From contig CAVQVO010000017.1 in NCBI GenBank assembly GCA_963717115.1, forward strand, positions 496,001 to 560,000: a stretch of DNA of 64,000 nucleotides, in the 5' to 3' direction. The translations under genes and the position numbers were made by a program. A model generated the notes under the pieces. The model was not told the DNA's origin, searched no databases, and was given only the letters and a program-made list of their open reading frames with translations. Numbering within the stretch: position 1 is the first letter of the stretch; every line of letters starts with the position of its first letter. This DNA comes from JBBQUN01 sp963717115 (lineage in GTDB: Bacteria > Actinomycetota > Acidimicrobiia > Acidimicrobiales > SZUA-35). Positions 43,357 through 51,954 of this stretch are shown here, piece after piece.

Positions 43357-44754
43357 TCAGAGTTCGACCACCGGAAGGTCCAGGAGGGCGGCCAGGGCCC
43401 GCAACTCGGTGCGGACGTCGCCGTAGACCACGGCGTAGTGGTGCTCGAGGCCCTCGTCGAGGACCGTCGTCATCACGTCCTCGACGAGGCGATCGAAGTG
43501 CACCACCCCCGCCGTCCCACTGAAGGCGAGCGGGCGACGCACCATCTCCCCACCACCGACCACCAGCCGGTGCCGGTTACGGGACTGACTGATGCGGGCC
43601 AGGGTCACCCGGCCGGGCTTCAACGGGAACTCGTGCAGCAGGGGTTTGCGCCGATTGGTGTGGATCGTCGCCATCGGGGTCGACTCGGGATCGGCCATCG
43701 AGACCGGGGCCAGACCGCAGTGCCACAGCACCCCCGTTCCGTCGGCGGGGTCGAGGTGGACCAGGTCGGCAACGAAGGACGGTCCTCGGGCGAGCCACGA
43801 CAGGACGAGCCCGGTGAGGTTGCCGTAGACGTCGGCCTCGCAGGCACCGGGGGTCCCGGCCTCGGTGAGCATGGCCATGGGGGCGCAGGCCGCACCGCCG
43901 AACTCGGTGAAGGTCTCGGGCCAGCAGCGGGTCGCGACCCCCGCCCAGGCCCGCTCGTCGACGAGCGACCGCAGCCCGACCTCGAGGGCCAGGCTGCGAT
44001 TCAGGGCGTCCTGGTCGACGTCGTCGAGTCCCGCCAGGAACCCGGCCTCGGTCCGGCGTGCTGCGGCCAGGGCCTCGGGGTCGGCGGCGTCGGCGCGTGC
44101 GAAGAGTTCGGGCAACGGCACCTCGTCGACTCGGACCCCGAGGATTCGCCGGGCCGCGTCGCGGTCGTAGCGGCACGGCTCGAAGCCGTCGGGACGTTCG
44201 CCGACCCGACCCACGGTGGTGGAACGCAATCGATCCCGCACGGCCATTGCGGCCTGCCGGGCGGACTCCGGGAAGGTCTCGACGTCCGTGACGGCGGAAA
44301 CGCCGGGAGGGGTCGTCTCGGATCGCACGAGTCGGACGATCTCGTCGGCAGCCTCGGTGTCGTCGGCCGGTCGGTAGAGCCAGCGGAAGGACCGGTCGAG
44401 GTTGGTCAGGGCATGACCGGCGAGATTGATGCCGCAGAACGAGTTCAGCCGCAGACGGCCGCCGGCACGCTCCTCGGGGAAGGCCCACAGGACGAGCGGC
44501 GTCTCTCCAGCGGAGGCCCGGACGGCGAGGGACGAATCGGCGAAGCTGGCCTGCAGGACCACCAACGCCTCGATCCGGGACCGGGCGAGATCGTCGGCTG
44601 CGGCGCCGACGGCGTCGAGGTCCATGGCCAAGTCGGCCGAACCGACCAGATCGTGGCCGGCGCGGCGGAGCGTGGCGACGGCGGTGGACGCGCTCGCCTG
44701 GGCGAACTCGACGTCGAAGGTGGGTCGGGCGATGGCGATGACGCCGAGTCTCAT
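43357..44754 (-). CDS. L-fucose/L-arabinose isomerase-family sugar isomerase
   Basis: 465 residues. Fucose/arabinose-isomerase-like fold with an N-terminal Rossmann-like domain (VVLQASFADSS, LWAFPEERAGGRLRLNSFCG) and the metal-binding C-domain (CEADVYGNLTGLVLSWLARG, VLWHCGLAPVSM). Glu in CEADVYG and His in LWHCGLAP are the likely Mn ligands. It would interconvert an aldose and a ketose. It is third in an operon with a PfkB kinase and a class I aldolase, joined to the aldolase by ATGA. A substituted hexose such as sulfoquinovose is one possibility, not established. Confidence 0.83.
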   Translation of the reverse strand: MRLGVIAIARPTFDVEFAQASASTAVATLRRAGHDLVGSADLAMDLDAVGAAADDLARSRIEALVVLQASFADSSLAVRASAGETPLVLWAFPEERAGGRLRLNSFCGINLAGHALTNLDRSFRWLYRPADDTEAADEIVRLVRSETTPPGVSAVTDVETFPESARQAAMAVRDRLRSTTVGRVGERPDGFEPCRYDRDAARRILGVRVDEVPLPELFARADAADPEALAAARRTEAGFLAGLDDVDQDALNRSLALEVGLRSLVDERAWAGVATRCWPETFTEFGGAACAPMAMLTEAGTPGACEADVYGNLTGLVLSWLARGPSFVADLVHLDPADGTGVLWHCGLAPVSMADPESTPMATIHTNRRKPLLHEFPLKPGRVTLARISQSRNRHRLVVGGGEMVRRPLAFSGTAGVVHFDRLVEDVMTTVLDEGLEHHYAVVYGDVRTELRALAALLDLPVVEL

Positions 44755-45812
44755 CGGAGGATGCTTTCGTAGTCGGTCCGGAACGCCGCGCCTGCCGCCA
44801 GGGGCGCGGGAGCGAAGCTGCGGTGGCGGGGGAAGGGCAGGGCCGCCTCACTCGTGAGGCGAGCGAGGGACTCGAGGTAGGGGACACTCGTCGTCCGGAG
44901 GTTGCGGCGCATCGCGTCGAGGTCGGGGAAGGCCTGGACCTCGTCCCACCAGATCGCCCGTCCGGCCAGGAAGCCGCTGGCGCCGGCTTCGTAGGCGAAG
45001 CGCAGGATCCGGACGAACGCCTCCTTGCGGGCCCCGGCCGACAACATGACCCAGGGAACGGTGGAAGCCCGGTCGAGGTCGGCGAAGAGCCGTCGGGTCT
45101 GCTCGATCGATGCAACGTCGTCGCCGTCGGGATCCGGCACCTCGTCGGCCGGGATCGGGCTCTCGAGCTTGAACACGTCGATGCCGTACACCGGGTCCGA
45201 GAAGGTCTCGACACTCTCGATCACGTGCTCGGCCCGCTTGGCGGCCTGCTCGACGTAGCCGGTGGCGTGCTGCGCCTCGCCGGGGAAGGAGTAGACCAGC
45301 AGTTCGAACAGGAACGGGATGTCGAACCGCCGGCACGCGTCGCCGATCGAGGCGACGAACGCCTGCTGGTGTTCGTTGACCGCAGGGTCGGCGTCGGGTC
45401 GGTACCAGGCGAGCACCTTGACGGCATCGCCGCCGATCCGGCGGATCTTGTCGACGCTCCAGTGGTCGATCTCGCTCGAGCGACGACCCCGTTCGGTCTC
45501 GACGAAGACCGAGTCCTCGAGCGTCAGCAGGAGCCCCTGACGGGGCGACACCGCATCGATGGCCCGGGGATAGGCGTGGTGCGGATCGAGCAGGACCGCG
45601 GTCGCCGAGGGCCCGAGTTCTTCGACGAGGAGTCGTTTGATGGCGGCGACGTCGTCGTCGGCCGCCTCGGCCGTTCCTCTCGCCGCCCGGGCCAGGTCCT
45701 TGATCGGAGGTCGCTGGTCGGCGGCGACCATCGTGAAGCGGCCGTCGTCGTCGGCGAGGCGCCGCAGGCCCCACCACTTGCCCGGCGTGAGGGTGGTCGT
45801 GGTCGTGTTCAT
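44751..45812 (-). CDS. Class I aldolase of the LacD/YihT (tagatose-bisphosphate or sulfofructose-phosphate) family
   Basis: 353 residues. FTMVAADQRPPIKDL opening, LLDPHHAYPRAID, VKVLAWYRPDADP, the Schiff-base Lys in DVFKLESPIPADE, and SAGARKEAF plus SGFLAGRAIWWDEV at the end of the barrel. This is the LacD-type family, which includes tagatose-1,6-bisphosphate aldolase and the sulfolactaldehyde-forming aldolase YihT. It would cleave the kinase product into dihydroxyacetone phosphate and an aldehyde. Couples by ATGA to both neighbours. Confidence 0.87.
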   Translation of the reverse strand: MNTTTTTLTPGKWWGLRRLADDDGRFTMVAADQRPPIKDLARAARGTAEAADDDVAAIKRLLVEELGPSATAVLLDPHHAYPRAIDAVSPRQGLLLTLEDSVFVETERGRRSSEIDHWSVDKIRRIGGDAVKVLAWYRPDADPAVNEHQQAFVASIGDACRRFDIPFLFELLVYSFPGEAQHATGYVEQAAKRAEHVIESVETFSDPVYGIDVFKLESPIPADEVPDPDGDDVASIEQTRRLFADLDRASTVPWVMLSAGARKEAFVRILRFAYEAGASGFLAGRAIWWDEVQAFPDLDAMRRNLRTTSVPYLESLARLTSEAALPFPRHRSFAPAPLAAGAAFRTDYESILR

Positions 45813-46726
45813 CGGGTTCGGCTTTCGAGGAAGGATTCGAGCTGGGCTCGGTCGGGGATGCCGGCGCGACCGCCGGGGGTGGTGCAGGTCAACGCCGATG
45901 CGCCGGCGGCGAAGCGCATGGCGTCGTCGATCGATCGGTCGGAGGCGATGGCGAGGGCGAAGGCACCGTGGAAGACGTCGCCGGCCCCGAGGGTGTCGAC
46001 CACGTCGACGGCGAAGGCGGGTTGCGAACGGATCGAATCCCGTTCGACCCAGCGGACCCCGTCGGCTCCGAGCGTCACCGCGACGAAGGCCGGTGTCGAG
46101 CCGGCGACCGAGCGGAGGGCCCGGTCGACGTCGTTCGTCGCCGCGAGCTTCATCAACGCCGGTTGCGAGAACACGACGTGTGACGCCACCTGGACGACGT
46201 CGAACGGAGGGTCGTCGCCCGTCAGATCGAAGTCGACCACGCTGGGGATGCCCAGGGCGGCGGCTGCGGCGAGCGCCGAGCGGGCGCCGTCGGGCCACCG
46301 GAGATCGACCAGGACGGCGGCCGTGCCGTCCAACTCGTCGATCGTGACCGCCCCCGCCCCGTCGTTCAGGCGCCGATCGGTGTGGTTGACGATCGTGCGC
46401 TCACCGCCGGGATCGACGGCGACGCTCGAGAGCGGAGACGGGACTCCCCGAAGGCGACGGACGCCGGAGACCTCCACGCCGTTCCGGCGCAGATCGTCGA
46501 CGATCGAGTCGCCGACGGCGTCGTCTCCGAGCTTGACGATCAGTCGGGCCCGGCCGCCCAACCGGGCGATGGTGACGGCGGCGTTCGCCGCCGGGCCGCC
46601 GCCGACCGTTCGGAGTGAGGTGGCCAGGTTCTTCGCTCCGCCGGCCAGCGTCCTCGGGATGGAGAACACCAGGTCCTGCACCGCGATCCCCACGCACGTG
46701 ATGGTGGGGACCGGTCGTGACGCCAT
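45809..46726 (-). CDS. PfkB-family sugar kinase
   Basis: 305 residues. Ribokinase-type fold with the N-terminal GGGPAANAAVTIARLGGRAR motif and the C-terminal DTLGAGDVFHGAF motif containing the catalytic Asp. The order kinase, aldolase, isomerase in one operon means it probably phosphorylates the ketose made by the isomerase, as YihV does in sulfoglycolysis or LacC in the tagatose pathway. ATG at 46726; a 15-bp palindrome lies 18 nt upstream. Confidence 0.9.
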   Translation of the reverse strand: MASRPVPTITCVGIAVQDLVFSIPRTLAGGAKNLATSLRTVGGGPAANAAVTIARLGGRARLIVKLGDDAVGDSIVDDLRRNGVEVSGVRRLRGVPSPLSSVAVDPGGERTIVNHTDRRLNDGAGAVTIDELDGTAAVLVDLRWPDGARSALAAAAALGIPSVVDFDLTGDDPPFDVVQVASHVVFSQPALMKLAATNDVDRALRSVAGSTPAFVAVTLGADGVRWVERDSIRSQPAFAVDVVDTLGAGDVFHGAFALAIASDRSIDDAMRFAAGASALTCTTPGGRAGIPDRAQLESFLESRTR

Positions 46727-46744
46727 GGTTCCAGTCTCTGCCTC

Positions 46745-46759
46745 GGCCCGATTCGGGCC
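46745..46759. promoter_or_regulatory. Palindrome GGCCCGA-T-TCGGGCC upstream of the kinase operon
   Basis: Perfect 7-bp arms around one base, in the short gap before the PfkB start. The same arms recur at 57456-57470. Candidate operator. Confidence 0.4.
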
Positions 46760-46795
46760 CAGGGTCCATCGACCCGAACCAGGTGCGGCGACTCC

Positions 46796-47359
46796 TCAGG
46801 CCACGCCCTCGACGATCAGCCACAGGCCGAACGCCAGGAACAGGGCGGCGGCACCGAATCGGACCGTCCGCTCGGGGAGTCGGGAGCCGAGTTGTCGCCC
46901 GACGACGATGGCCAACGCGTCGGCGGCCACCATGCCGACCGTCGATCCGACCCACGTACCGATTGCGCCGTGACGAGTGGCGAGGGTGACGGTGGCCAAC
47001 ATCGTCTTGTCACCCAACTCGGCCAGGAAGAACGCCGATCCGATCAGCACGAAGGCCGAGACACCCCGCCGCTGGACGCGATCGGCGTCGTCGTCGAGGG
47101 AGTCGCCGCGAAACGTCCAGGCGGCGAACCCGAGGAAGGCCACACCGGCGAGGATCGAGATCAGCGTGGTCGGCAACGCCGCGCCGACGACGGCGCCGAT
47201 CGCCACGCTGAACAGGTGGACCAGCGCCGTCGCCACCGTGATCGCGAGCAGGATCGTCGAGGTCCGGTACCGAGTGGCGAAGGTCATGGCCATCAGCTGG
47301 CTCTTGTCGCCCAGTTCGGCGACGAAGATGATGCCGAAGCTCGTCAGGAACGCGTTCAT
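46796..47359 (-). CDS. UPF0016/GDT1-family manganese (or calcium) exporter
   Basis: 187 residues, six membrane segments in two inverted repeats, each with the family motif: ELGDKS (15-20) and ELGDKT (114-119). GDT1/TMEM165/MntX proteins exchange Mn2+ or Ca2+ for protons. ATG at 47359. Divergent from the lipase gene across a 99-nt gap with two palindromes. I did not recognise a yybP-ykoY riboswitch there. Confidence 0.9.
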   Translation of the reverse strand: MNAFLTSFGIIFVAELGDKSQLMAMTFATRYRTSTILLAITVATALVHLFSVAIGAVVGAALPTTLISILAGVAFLGFAAWTFRGDSLDDDADRVQRRGVSAFVLIGSAFFLAELGDKTMLATVTLATRHGAIGTWVGSTVGMVAADALAIVVGRQLGSRLPERTVRFGAAALFLAFGLWLIVEGVA

Positions 47360-47388
47360 CGACCGGCAGTGTGCCGTCCGATCGGGGC

Positions 47389-47417
47389 CGTACCGGTACG
47401 ACGATCGAAGATCGTCG
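47389..47417. promoter_or_regulatory. Two adjoining palindromes in a divergent promoter region
   Basis: CGTACCGGTACG (47389-47400) is a perfect 12-bp palindrome. CGACGATC-GAA-GATCGTCG (47399-47417) follows with 8-bp arms. Both lie between the Mn exporter and the lipase gene; the regulator is unknown. Confidence 0.45.
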
Positions 47418-47458
47418 GTTGCCCGGGCGCCGAGACCGGTTCGGCGCGAAGATTTGCC

Positions 47459-48529
47459 ATGGCCACCACCCCCGTCCTCCCCGGCAAGCTCGGTTCCCCC
47501 ACGATGGCGTTGCGCGACGACCCCCGAGCCGACCCGCGTATGATCGCCGCCCTGGCCCCGCTCGGGCTCGACGGACCGCCCGAACCGGCCCCGGTCGACA
47601 TCTCGTCGCCGATCGACGCGCTGCTCGAGTTCGGGGCTGCGGCCGAGGAGGGCTTCAGCGCCCTGGGCGACGTGCTCAGCGCCGGGTCCCCACCGGTCGA
47701 GGGCATCGAACGACGCACCGAGATCATCCGAGGGGTCGACGGCAATGACATCAGCCTGTACCTCCACCGACCGGTCGACCTCGACGGGCCGGCACCGTGC
47801 ATCGTGCACACCCACGGCGGTGGGATGGTGATCCTGCAGGCCTCCGATGCCGGCTACGTCCGCTGGCGCGACGAGCTCGCGGCGACGGGGCTCGTGGTCG
47901 TGGGCGTCGAGTTCCGCAACGGCGCCGGGAAGCTCGGTCCGCATCCGTTCCCGGCCGGGCTCGACGACTGCCTCAGCGCCCTCCGTTGGGTGCACGAGCA
48001 CCGCACCACCCTCGGGATCTCGAAGATCGTGATGTCGGGCGAGTCCGGAGGGGGCAACCTCGCCATCGCCACCACCCTGGCGGCCAAGCGAGACGGGATC
48101 CTCGACGCCATCGACGGCGTCTACGCCCAATGCCCCTACATCTCGGGGCTCTACGACCAGAAGGACCCGGCCCTGCCGTCGCTCTACGAGAACGACGACT
48201 ACTTCCTCAACTGCTCGATGATGGGCTCGATGGTCCGGATGTACAGCCCCGACGCCTCGGCCGACCACGACCCGTTGGCCTGGCCGTATCACGCTCCGGT
48301 GGCCGATCTCGAAGGTTTGCCGCCCCACGTGATCTCGGTGAACCAGCTCGATCCCCTCCGAGACGAGGGCCTGGCCTACTTCGCCAAGCTGCTCCAGGCC
48401 GGCGTGAGCGCCTCGAGTCGGACGGTCAACGGCACCTGCCATGCCGGTGACTGCCTCTTCCGTGACGCCATGCCCGAGGTCTATCTCGGCACCATTCGCG
48501 ACATCGCCGGCTTCGCCAACTCCCTCTGA
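47459..48529 (+). CDS. Alpha/beta hydrolase, hormone-sensitive-lipase (HSL) family
   Basis: 356 residues. HSL-type oxyanion motif HTHGGGMV, nucleophile elbow SGESGGGNLA, acid in NQLDPLRDEG and base in CHAGDCLF. The 100-residue N-terminal cap region (LGKLGSPTMALRDDP style) is typical of the esterase/lipase group IV. Substrate unknown. ATG at 47459 has no clear ribosome site. Confidence 0.88.
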   Translation: MATTPVLPGKLGSPTMALRDDPRADPRMIAALAPLGLDGPPEPAPVDISSPIDALLEFGAAAEEGFSALGDVLSAGSPPVEGIERRTEIIRGVDGNDISLYLHRPVDLDGPAPCIVHTHGGGMVILQASDAGYVRWRDELAATGLVVVGVEFRNGAGKLGPHPFPAGLDDCLSALRWVHEHRTTLGISKIVMSGESGGGNLAIATTLAAKRDGILDAIDGVYAQCPYISGLYDQKDPALPSLYENDDYFLNCSMMGSMVRMYSPDASADHDPLAWPYHAPVADLEGLPPHVISVNQLDPLRDEGLAYFAKLLQAGVSASSRTVNGTCHAGDCLFRDAMPEVYLGTIRDIAGFANSL

Positions 48530-48568
48530 CCGGGTCGCCGACTCACGCTGACCGGGTCGCCGACTCAC
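48526..48568. repeat. 22-bp tandem duplication
   Basis: CTGACCGGGTCGCCGACTCA starts at 48526 and again at 48548, unit 22 bp. It lies just after the lipase stop and runs into the end of the convergent lipoprotein gene. Confidence 0.6.
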
Positions 48569-49122
48569 CCATCGACGCGGGGGAGCTGGATCACGTGCCG
48601 GCACGAGGGTGTGGCTCGGACGATCTCGATCAGCTGGGGAGCGGTGTCGTGTGCGATTCGAGGCTCGACCTCGCTCATCAGCTTCTCGCCGACGACGAAG
48701 ATCCCCTGGACGGTCTCTCCGCGCTCGTCGCTCTCGACCCTCGGCCACCGGGTTCGGAATTCGGCGGCCTCGGTCTCCGCGTCGGCCACCACCCGATCGC
48801 GCCGATCGGGGATCCCGGAGGCCAGTTCCCGAGGTTCGGTGGGGAGCTCCGCCTGCCGGACGGCGTCGATCATCGACTCGAGCCCGGCGGCCAGGATCTC
48901 GGCCCGTTCGACCGGGTCGGCCCCGACCTCGGCCGACGACATCGCATTCCCCGCCTCGACCACCTGGTTCTGGATCGCCCCGACCCGGAGGCACAGGGCC
49001 TCGATCTCGGCCTCGTCGCTCGACCGGCCCGCCTCGTCGCTCGAGGACGAACAGCCGACAGCGCCGCACGTCACGGCCAGGAGCACCAGCCCGCAGGACA
49101 CGATCCTCGCAATGCGGAACAC
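48565..49122 (-). CDS. Putative lipoprotein, unknown function
   Basis: 185 residues. Signal peptide with LVLLAVTCGAVGC lipobox, then a Ser/Asp/Glu-rich linker and a helical domain (LCLRVGAIQNQVVEAGNAMS) ending in SCRHVIQL. No family recognised. GTG at 49122 lies 6 nt after TATCGT, consistent with its own leaderless promoter although another lipoprotein gene lies just upstream. Confidence 0.75.
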   Translation of the reverse strand: MFRIARIVSCGLVLLAVTCGAVGCSSSSDEAGRSSDEAEIEALCLRVGAIQNQVVEAGNAMSSAEVGADPVERAEILAAGLESMIDAVRQAELPTEPRELASGIPDRRDRVVADAETEAAEFRTRWPRVESDERGETVQGIFVVGEKLMSEVEPRIAHDTAPQLIEIVRATPSCRHVIQLPRVDG

Positions 49123-49128
49123 GACGAA

Positions 49129-49134
49129 ACGATA
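49129..49134 (-). promoter_or_regulatory. Candidate -10 element of a leaderless promoter (lipoprotein gene)
   Basis: TATCGT on the minus strand, 6 nt before GTG 49122. Confidence 0.45.
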
Positions 49135-49173
49135 CCCAACCGGGTCGGGGCGATCCGGGTCACCGCCTGAGGT

Positions 49174-49833
49174 TCAGCCCGAGGGCGGGCACGAGAACTC
49201 GAACGACCCGGCGACCGGTTCGACCATGGTCCCCGACAGCATCTCGTTGAGCTCGAGGAACATCGCCTCACCCCGCACGCTGCCACCGTCGTCGGCGATG
49301 TCGTAGGACACGATGTCGATCATGGTCGGGTCGAGACCACTCGGCAGATTGAATCCCTCGAAGGTGCTCTGACCCGACTCCCATTGCCAGTAGGGCTCGT
49401 CGCTGTCGATGCGGAGCGTCCCGTCCTCGGTCCAGCCCTCGGAGGACGGGCGCTGTCGCCAATCCTCGGGCGAGAAGAAGAACGACGCCTGCAGGTTGTC
49501 GGGGTCGTCGACGCCGACGGCGTCACCGCCAACGGCCCCGCCCATCGTGATGCAGCGGACGACGGTGAGATCGAACCGTTCCTCGCCGATCTGCATCATC
49601 CCGACGGCGCTGCCGGCCGGGGGCGCCGCATCGCCCTCGTCGGAGGCAGGCTCGGTGACGGTCGTTGCCGACTCGGCATCGGCGCCGGCATCCGTATCGG
49701 CCGCCGCGGCGGTGGTCGTGGTCGAGTCCGGCGCGGTTTGGGCGTCGTCGCTGCCACCGCAGGCGGACAGCCCGACGGTGAGCGCGATGACTGCACCGGC
49801 CCTGAGCACGCAGCAACCCAAGGTGCTGGTCAT
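49174..49833 (-). CDS. Putative lipoprotein, unknown function
   Basis: 219 residues from ATG 49833. Signal peptide with lipobox VGLSAC, a Thr/Ala/Asp-rich linker, then a beta-rich domain (ERFDLTVVRCITMGG, LQASFFFSPEDWRQRP, MLSGTMVEPVAGSFEFSCPP) whose two cysteines may form a disulfide. The domain style is like other actinobacterial cell-envelope antigens, but I cannot name it. GGGGGGAAG precedes the ATG. Confidence 0.75.
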   Translation of the reverse strand: MTSTLGCCVLRAGAVIALTVGLSACGGSDDAQTAPDSTTTTAAAADTDAGADAESATTVTEPASDEGDAAPPAGSAVGMMQIGEERFDLTVVRCITMGGAVGGDAVGVDDPDNLQASFFFSPEDWRQRPSSEGWTEDGTLRIDSDEPYWQWESGQSTFEGFNLPSGLDPTMIDIVSYDIADDGGSVRGEAMFLELNEMLSGTMVEPVAGSFEFSCPPSG

Positions 49834-49930
49834 GAACTTCCCCCCGATGGTGTGGCCAGGGCAAATGCCCGGGCCGGCGGCCGACGATAGCCCGGCGGTC
49901 GGGCCGCGGACCAACTGCGCCCCGGTGTCG

Positions 49931-51733
49931 CTACGCGTCGTTCGTCCCGGCGGCCCGTTTCCGGGCCGTCGCTCGAGCGGTTCCCTTCTTGGCCGGGCGC
50001 TTCCCGGCGGCCGCCGTCTTGGCGGCGCGCTTCGGTGCGGGCGTCGACGCCGTTGCCTTCTTCTTGCCGGCTGTGGTCTTGCGGGCTGTGGTCTTGCGGG
50101 CTGTGGTCTTGCGGGCTGTGGTCTTGCGGGCTGTGGTCTTGCGGGCTGTGGTCTTGCGGGCTGTGGCCTTCTTGGCCAGGGTCTCGCGTGCGGCGTCGGA
50201 GCGGGGAGCGACCGGCTCGACACCGTCGCCACCCAAGCGCATCGAGGGGGGCAGCGGTTCGACCGCCCACTCGGCACCGGTGGCCTCGAACAGCCGGTGG
50301 ATCTCGTCGATGTGCAGATCGACGAGATGCCACAGATCGGGGATCAGTTCGCGGTCGGAGATCAACCCGAAGTCCATGCGGTCGCCGTAGCTGTGGACGG
50401 TGATGTTGAGGCCGACGCCGTCGGTGATGGTCGACACCGGGATGTAGGCATCGAGCTTGGCGCCGGCGAAGTAGAGCGGCTCACGGGGACCGGGAACGTT
50501 CGAGATGACCACGTTGATCGGCATGTTCACCCGATCGGCGAGCTTGAGTCGCGACACCAGCCGCAGGGCCGAGGCCGCGATCACCGGCGAGGTGTACTGC
50601 GTTGCCTCCGACAGGGCGTCGGCCGGTACCAGGTCGAACTGGCGCTTGGCCTCGAGCATGGCTTCGCGGCATCTCGCGACCCGCTCGAGGGGGTCGTCGC
50701 AGTTGGTGGGGAGTTCGGCGACGATGCCCGACACCCGGTTGGTCCACGGGTCTTCCTCGTCGCCGGTTCGGATCGACACCGGGACCATGGCCCGCAGTGG
50801 CTCCTCGGGAAGGGCGTCGTGCTCGATCAGGTACTCGCGCAGGGCGCCGGTGCAGATGGCCATCACCACGTCGTTGAGCGTGCCGCCGGTGGCCTCCTTG
50901 AGCCGTTTGAGATTCGACAGCTGCATCGACCGCATCGCGAACCGGCGGTGGGCCGTGACGGTCGCGTTCCAGGGTGTCGGCGGCGCCGGGGTGAGCGGCA
51001 GGCTCACGGTGGAGGCCCGGTCGGACTCGGGACGGTTGCGTCGGGCCACTGCGCCGATGGCGTTCCGGGTCTGCGACACGACGCCACTCACGCTGTCGAT
51101 GCCGGCGGCGTCGGCCAGGTTTCGGGTGATCCCCAGACCGAGCCGGGCCGCCCGCAACGGGTTGAGCGCCAGATTGACCGCGGCCCGCTGCAGCATCTCG
51201 GCCTGGGTCGGCGGCTCCTCGCCTTCCCAGGGCACGGGCTGATAGCCCCAGACGGCGTCGGGGCTGTCGTCGGTGAACATCTTCAACATGATCACGCCCG
51301 AGGCCCCGTCGATGGTGGCGTGGTGGGTCTTCTGGAGCAGGGCCCACCGACCGTCGGCGAGCCCCTCGATGACATAGGCCTCCCAGAGGGGACGAGAGCG
51401 GTCCATCTTCCGGCCGACGATGCGCGCCACCTGCTCGGCCAGCTGATCGGCGGCTCCGGGCGGGGCCAGACCGAGGTGGCGAACGTGGAAATCGATGTCG
51501 AAATCGGAATCCTCGACCCAGTACGGCCGATCGAGCCCGAGCGGGACCTCGACCACCTTGCGGCGCAGCGGCTCGAGATGGCCGACCATGATCTCGAGGC
51601 GTTCCCGGACCGCGGTGAAGGGATCGAAGTCGGGCGAGGGGCGCTCGTAGATGCTGAGCCCGTTGACGTGCCCGTAGGTGTTGGCCGTTTCCATCAGCAG
51701 GAAGCTGACGTCGACTCCGCTGAGTTGTTTCAT
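49931..51733 (-). CDS. Wax ester synthase/diacylglycerol acyltransferase (WS/DGAT) with Lys/Arg-rich tail
   Basis: 600 residues. The first 500 are a WS/DGAT: LSGVDVSFLLMETANTYGHV start, catalytic HHATIDG, NDVVMAICTGALREYL, NVVISNVPGPREPLYFAGA and the final GLNITVHSYGDRMDFG. It makes triacylglycerol or wax esters from acyl-CoA. The last 90 residues are a histone-like basic tail with six exact RKTTA units followed by KKKATAS and RAAKTAAAGKRPAKKG, unusual for the family. ATG at 51733; a CGGGCA/TGCCCG inverted repeat lies upstream at 51755-51772. Confidence 0.92.
   Translation of the reverse strand: MKQLSGVDVSFLLMETANTYGHVNGLSIYERPSPDFDPFTAVRERLEIMVGHLEPLRRKVVEVPLGLDRPYWVEDSDFDIDFHVRHLGLAPPGAADQLAEQVARIVGRKMDRSRPLWEAYVIEGLADGRWALLQKTHHATIDGASGVIMLKMFTDDSPDAVWGYQPVPWEGEEPPTQAEMLQRAAVNLALNPLRAARLGLGITRNLADAAGIDSVSGVVSQTRNAIGAVARRNRPESDRASTVSLPLTPAPPTPWNATVTAHRRFAMRSMQLSNLKRLKEATGGTLNDVVMAICTGALREYLIEHDALPEEPLRAMVPVSIRTGDEEDPWTNRVSGIVAELPTNCDDPLERVARCREAMLEAKRQFDLVPADALSEATQYTSPVIAASALRLVSRLKLADRVNMPINVVISNVPGPREPLYFAGAKLDAYIPVSTITDGVGLNITVHSYGDRMDFGLISDRELIPDLWHLVDLHIDEIHRLFEATGAEWAVEPLPPSMRLGGDGVEPVAPRSDAARETLAKKATARKTTARKTTARKTTARKTTARKTTARKTTAGKKKATASTPAPKRAAKTAAAGKRPAKKGTARATARKRAAGTNDA
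50069..50158 (-). repeat. Six perfect 15-bp tandem repeats in the WS/DGAT tail
   Basis: Unit GGCTGTGGTCTTGCG repeats six times without a mismatch, followed by a partial seventh. On the coding strand each unit encodes five residues of the Ala-Arg-Lys-Thr-Thr series. Confidence 0.95.
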
Positions 51734-51886
51734 GTGGAGGGTTCCCGTCGTTGTCGGGCACGGTGCTGCCCGTCAGCCCATCATGCACGATGCAGGAAGA
51801 AGGCGCTCGGTCGATGGCGGCACGTGGCCGGAACGGGCCGCCGAGACCGAGGACGAACGGCTCTGCTCATCGGAGCGCCGGTCCAC

Positions 51887-51908
51887 TAGGGTGCGGAGGC
51901 GCCGCACC
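51887..51908 (+). promoter_or_regulatory. Candidate -10 with adjoining hairpin
   Basis: TAGGGT (51887-51892) overlaps GGTGCGG (51890-51896), which pairs with CCGCACC (51902-51908). The remainder of the 222-nt gap (51734-51954) holds an inverted repeat at 51755-51772 and no gene I can support. Confidence 0.35.
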
Positions 51909-51954
51909 GATCCGTGTGAGGTCGGGACGTGACCCGAGCGAATGGAGCATTCCC

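Noticed and set aside
46796..47458. yybP-ykoY manganese riboswitch upstream of the UPF0016 gene
   Set aside because: The 99-nt gap holds palindromes but I could not recognise the conserved loops of that riboswitch.
50069..50158. CRISPR-like repeat array
   Set aside because: Units are 15 bp, adjoin without spacers and lie in frame inside a coding region.
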